DNA from: Gonium pectorale
Lineage: Eukaryota; Chlorophyta; Chlorophyceae; Chlamydomonadales; Volvocaceae
Length of the DNA stretch: 37,533 bases
Reading direction: 5' to 3'
NCBI GenBank assembly: GCA_001584585.1
Contig: LSYV01000003.1
Span: 377,240 to 414,772, forward strand
Both the position numbers and the translations under genes were made by a program. Within the stretch, counting starts at the first letter, position 1, and each line of letters starts with the position of its first letter. Below, one piece after another: positions 35,211-37,533 of this stretch. The notes beneath the pieces are model-generated. The model was not told where the DNA came from. It was given only the letters and a program-made list of their open reading frames with translations, and made no database searches.

Positions 35211-37342
35211 TTAGTCCTCGTCGCCCAGGCGGCCCGCGTCCCCGTCCAGCCCCATCTCGTCGTCCAACACATTGCCCTTGAGGAGCGTCAGCCGGGGGCC
35301 GTCGTCGTCGCCGCCTCCGCCACCACCGCCGCCGCCGCCGCCTCGCTTCTTGCGCCCGCCCGCGCCGCCCGCGGGGCCGCCGCCCGCGCCGCCGTTGGGC
35401 CGGCCGGCGAGGGGGTCCTTCGCCTTGGCCTGGCGGGAGTCGAACGGTTGGGGCCGTTAGATGGGGTGGTTGGTGCGTGGGCCTCGAACACAGCCAGGTG
35501 GACATGTTGGTGCGCGGTTGGGTGGGGTCACGTGTCACGTGTCACGGGTCCGCTGTGGGCGCGGCACTCATGGGCGATAGCGCCCGCGGCGACACGACTC
35601 GACCCCGCCTCCCTACCTACCTGCCTCCCTGCGTCCATGCCCGCCTGGCTCATCCCCCCTACCACCCCGCACCGCCGCCCCCCTCTCCTCCCTCTCCCCT
35701 CCCCCTCCCGTTCCCCTCTCGTCCCCCTCCCCCGCCGCTCTGCGCCCCGCTCTCCACCCCGCCTCCCCGCCCCACCCCACCCCACCTGTGTGTACCCGGG
35801 CGGCACCTCGAAGAAGGCGTCCTCGGGCGCCGGCTGCGGCTGCTGCTGCCCCCCTGCCGCCTGCCCCTGCCCCCCCGCTGCCTGCTCCTCGCCCCCCGCT
35901 CCCAGCAGCCTGAACTGCTTGCACGTGAGCACCATGTGCACCGTGAGCACCAGCGGCACCTGCACCTTGACCGGGAACATGGCCAGGTCGCCGTACTTGT
36001 GCATGAAGCGGGCAACCTTTGCGAAGGCCTTGTTGGCGGTGCCCACCACCTGCAGCAGCGGAAGCAGCTGGGCGGACGGGGCGGGGGGCGGGGTGGGGCG
36101 GGGGGTCGTGGGCGGAAGGGGGGGGCAAGGGCAATAGGGCGGGCGAGCGCGTCCGCGAACTGGCCCCGGCGGGGAGCGGACTGCGGCGCCGCTGGGGCAG
36201 AGTCAAGGAGGCGCAGCGCGCAGCGGCCCCGGCTGGAGGGCATCTGGGAGTGAGGGAGGGGGCGCCAGGCCACCCTACCCTCTTTCCCCCCCCCCTCCGC
36301 CCCACACACCTACCCTCCCTCCCGCGGCAGCCACCCACCTGTTTGAGGCTGAGCGGGAAGGACTCAGCCATCCAGCAGCGGCCGCAGATCTTGCGGGACT
36401 TCTTGGCGGCGCCGCCGTCTGCGGCCGGCGCAGGCGCTGCCTCTGCCGCGCCGCTGACGCCCGGCTCCTGCGCCTTGCGACCAAAGCCCCACGTGGCCAG
36501 CCCGCGCCAGGAGCTCCCGCCCGCCGCCGGCGTCGCGCCGCCGGCGCCAGCCCTGCCGGCGGCTTCCCTCCCCCCCGCCGCCGCTGCCTTTGTGCCCGGC
36601 CTCGGCCCCGGCCCCGGCCCCGCCGCCCCGTCCAGGCCCGAGGGCGACCCCCGGTACGCTGTGCCAACGCTGCGCCGCCGTCCGCTGCCTCCCGCACCCG
36701 AATCGTCGCCGCCTGCCCGCGACGCGGCCTCTCCACCCCCTCCCCCTCCCCCTCCTCCCCATCTCCGTCCCCGTCCCCATCATCTTCATCGGCGCCGCCC
36801 GCCCCCGCCGCTACCTCCGCCTGGGCCCGCGCCGCGGCCTCCTCCGCCGCCTTCACCAGCGCCCCCACGTCAACAGGGCCCGGCGCTGCCGCCTCCGGCC
36901 CGCCGCTCCCCCCGGCCTCCCCCTCATCCGCCGCCTCCGCCGCTGTCGCGTCGACCACGCAGGGCGTCCCGCCGTTGGCCCCGCCGCCACCACCGTCGGC
37001 GCCTCCCCGCCCGAACGCTCGCCGCCACACACCCCCGCTGCCGCCCTCTCCCTTGCCCTTGGCCTTGGCCTTGCCCCTCCCCTCGCCCTCACGCGCCTCC
37101 TGCTCCTGCCCCTTCCCATTCCCCTCCCCCTCGCCGTCCTCCTCCTCGTCCCCCTCCTCCTCGTCCTCGTCCAGCCGCGGCGCCAGCGCCCGCAGCGCGC
37201 CCGCCGCCGCCCGCGCCGCCGCCGCCGTCGCGACGCGCGCGGCCTCGTCGTTCTGCGCCGCCGCTGCGGCGGCTGCGATGCGCTGGTGCTTGGCGGCGAC
37301 GGCTGCCTTGGCGGCTGCCTTGGCGGGGTTCATGCCCCGATC
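35211..37342 (-). CDS. ANKRD13-like protein, C-terminal part with GPCR-chaperone domain (partial)
   Basis: Minus-strand exons: about 37342-36339, 36067-35786 and 35429-35211 (TAA). The firm part reads KKSRKICGRCWMAESFPLSL, then LLPLLQVVGTANKAFAKVAR, then FPVKVQVPLVLTVHMVLTCK and EDAFFEVPPGYTQ. This matches the GPCR-chaperone domain of ANKRD13 proteins (..EDFPL....LLP.L..LANK....FPVKV.IP....V...), which act on endosomal and ER trafficking of membrane receptors. The last exon is Gly-rich and acidic, ending DDDGPRLTLLKGNVLDDEMG and GDED. The long right-hand exon is Ala/Glu/Gly low complexity. Its most open frame to the right (KAAAKAAVAAKHQRIAAA, DEDEEEGDEEEDG) is not the frame of the domain, so a frame change must occur around 36650-36760. 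Ankyrin repeats, if present, lie beyond the right edge. An in-frame ATG at 37492 with a GTAAGT donor could be a further short exon. Confidence 0.7.
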
Positions 37343-37533
37343 CTGGGACGCGGCGGCGGCGGCGGCGGGTTGGGGCGGGGGCACCGAATCAACAGCGTCA
37401 ATAAATCGTCGCACATATGCGCATGTGCCGAACAACGCCTCCTTGCCTGCTTGCTTACTTACTTGCACGCTCGCCGGTGCTTTTGCTACCATGGCTTGCG
37501 GTCGGTACCGGCGGGCGCCCCGCCCTCCCGCCC

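Noticed and set aside
36019..37404. 461-codon proline-rich plus-strand frame
   Set aside because: It is the shadow of Gly/Ala/Glu-rich coding sequence of the ANKRD13-like gene on the minus strand.

Overview
This window is nuclear DNA of a GC-rich eukaryote, most likely a chlorophyte green alga. Every recognisable gene is cut into many short exons with canonical GT..AG borders. Two introns are GC..AG. The green-algal polyadenylation signal TGTAA lies downstream of several genes, and the introns are GC-rich with many short minisatellites. No prokaryotic operon, CRISPR array, tRNA or rRNA gene was seen. Exon models were built by hand from splice sites and reading-frame continuity, without transcript data.

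Layout, left to right. (1) A partial, unrecognised gene on the minus strand (1071 to the left edge) shares a 287-bp head-to-head promoter with (2) an 8-exon TTC4/Cns1 co-chaperone gene (1359-5337, +). (3) A proline iminopeptidase gene (6386-9076, +) has a 946-nt third intron that holds a long foldback hairpin and two paralogous C/D-box snoRNA genes. (4) A 7-exon methyltransferase-like gene (11840-9537, -) is convergent with it. (5) After a 1.7-kb spacer with dispersed repeats comes a complete 12-exon glutamine:fructose-6-phosphate amidotransferase gene (13518-18212, +). (6) An 8-exon RBM25-type splicing-factor gene (RRM and PWI) runs from 19780 to 24673 (+). (7) Facing it is a two-exon gene for a 110-residue protein (26807-26404, -) with SILK and RVxF-type protein phosphatase 1 docking motifs and a C-terminal CaaX box. 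(8) A repeat-rich 2.3-kb spacer ends in a lone ankyrin-like terminal exon (29255-29137, -). (9) A six-exon gene of unknown function spans 29544-32309 (+). (10) The 3' half of an ANKRD13-like GPCR-chaperone-domain gene (37342-35211, -) runs towards the right edge.

The genes are a mixed housekeeping set: chaperoning, peptide turnover, hexosamine synthesis, splicing, phosphatase targeting and trafficking. They do not form one pathway. The most interesting signals lie between or inside genes: the intronic snoRNA pair, with predicted guides to two nearby sites in large-subunit rRNA and covarying stems; the tiny CaaX-tailed candidate PP1 regulator; and a dispersed repeat family with a small hairpin whose stem covaries between copies.
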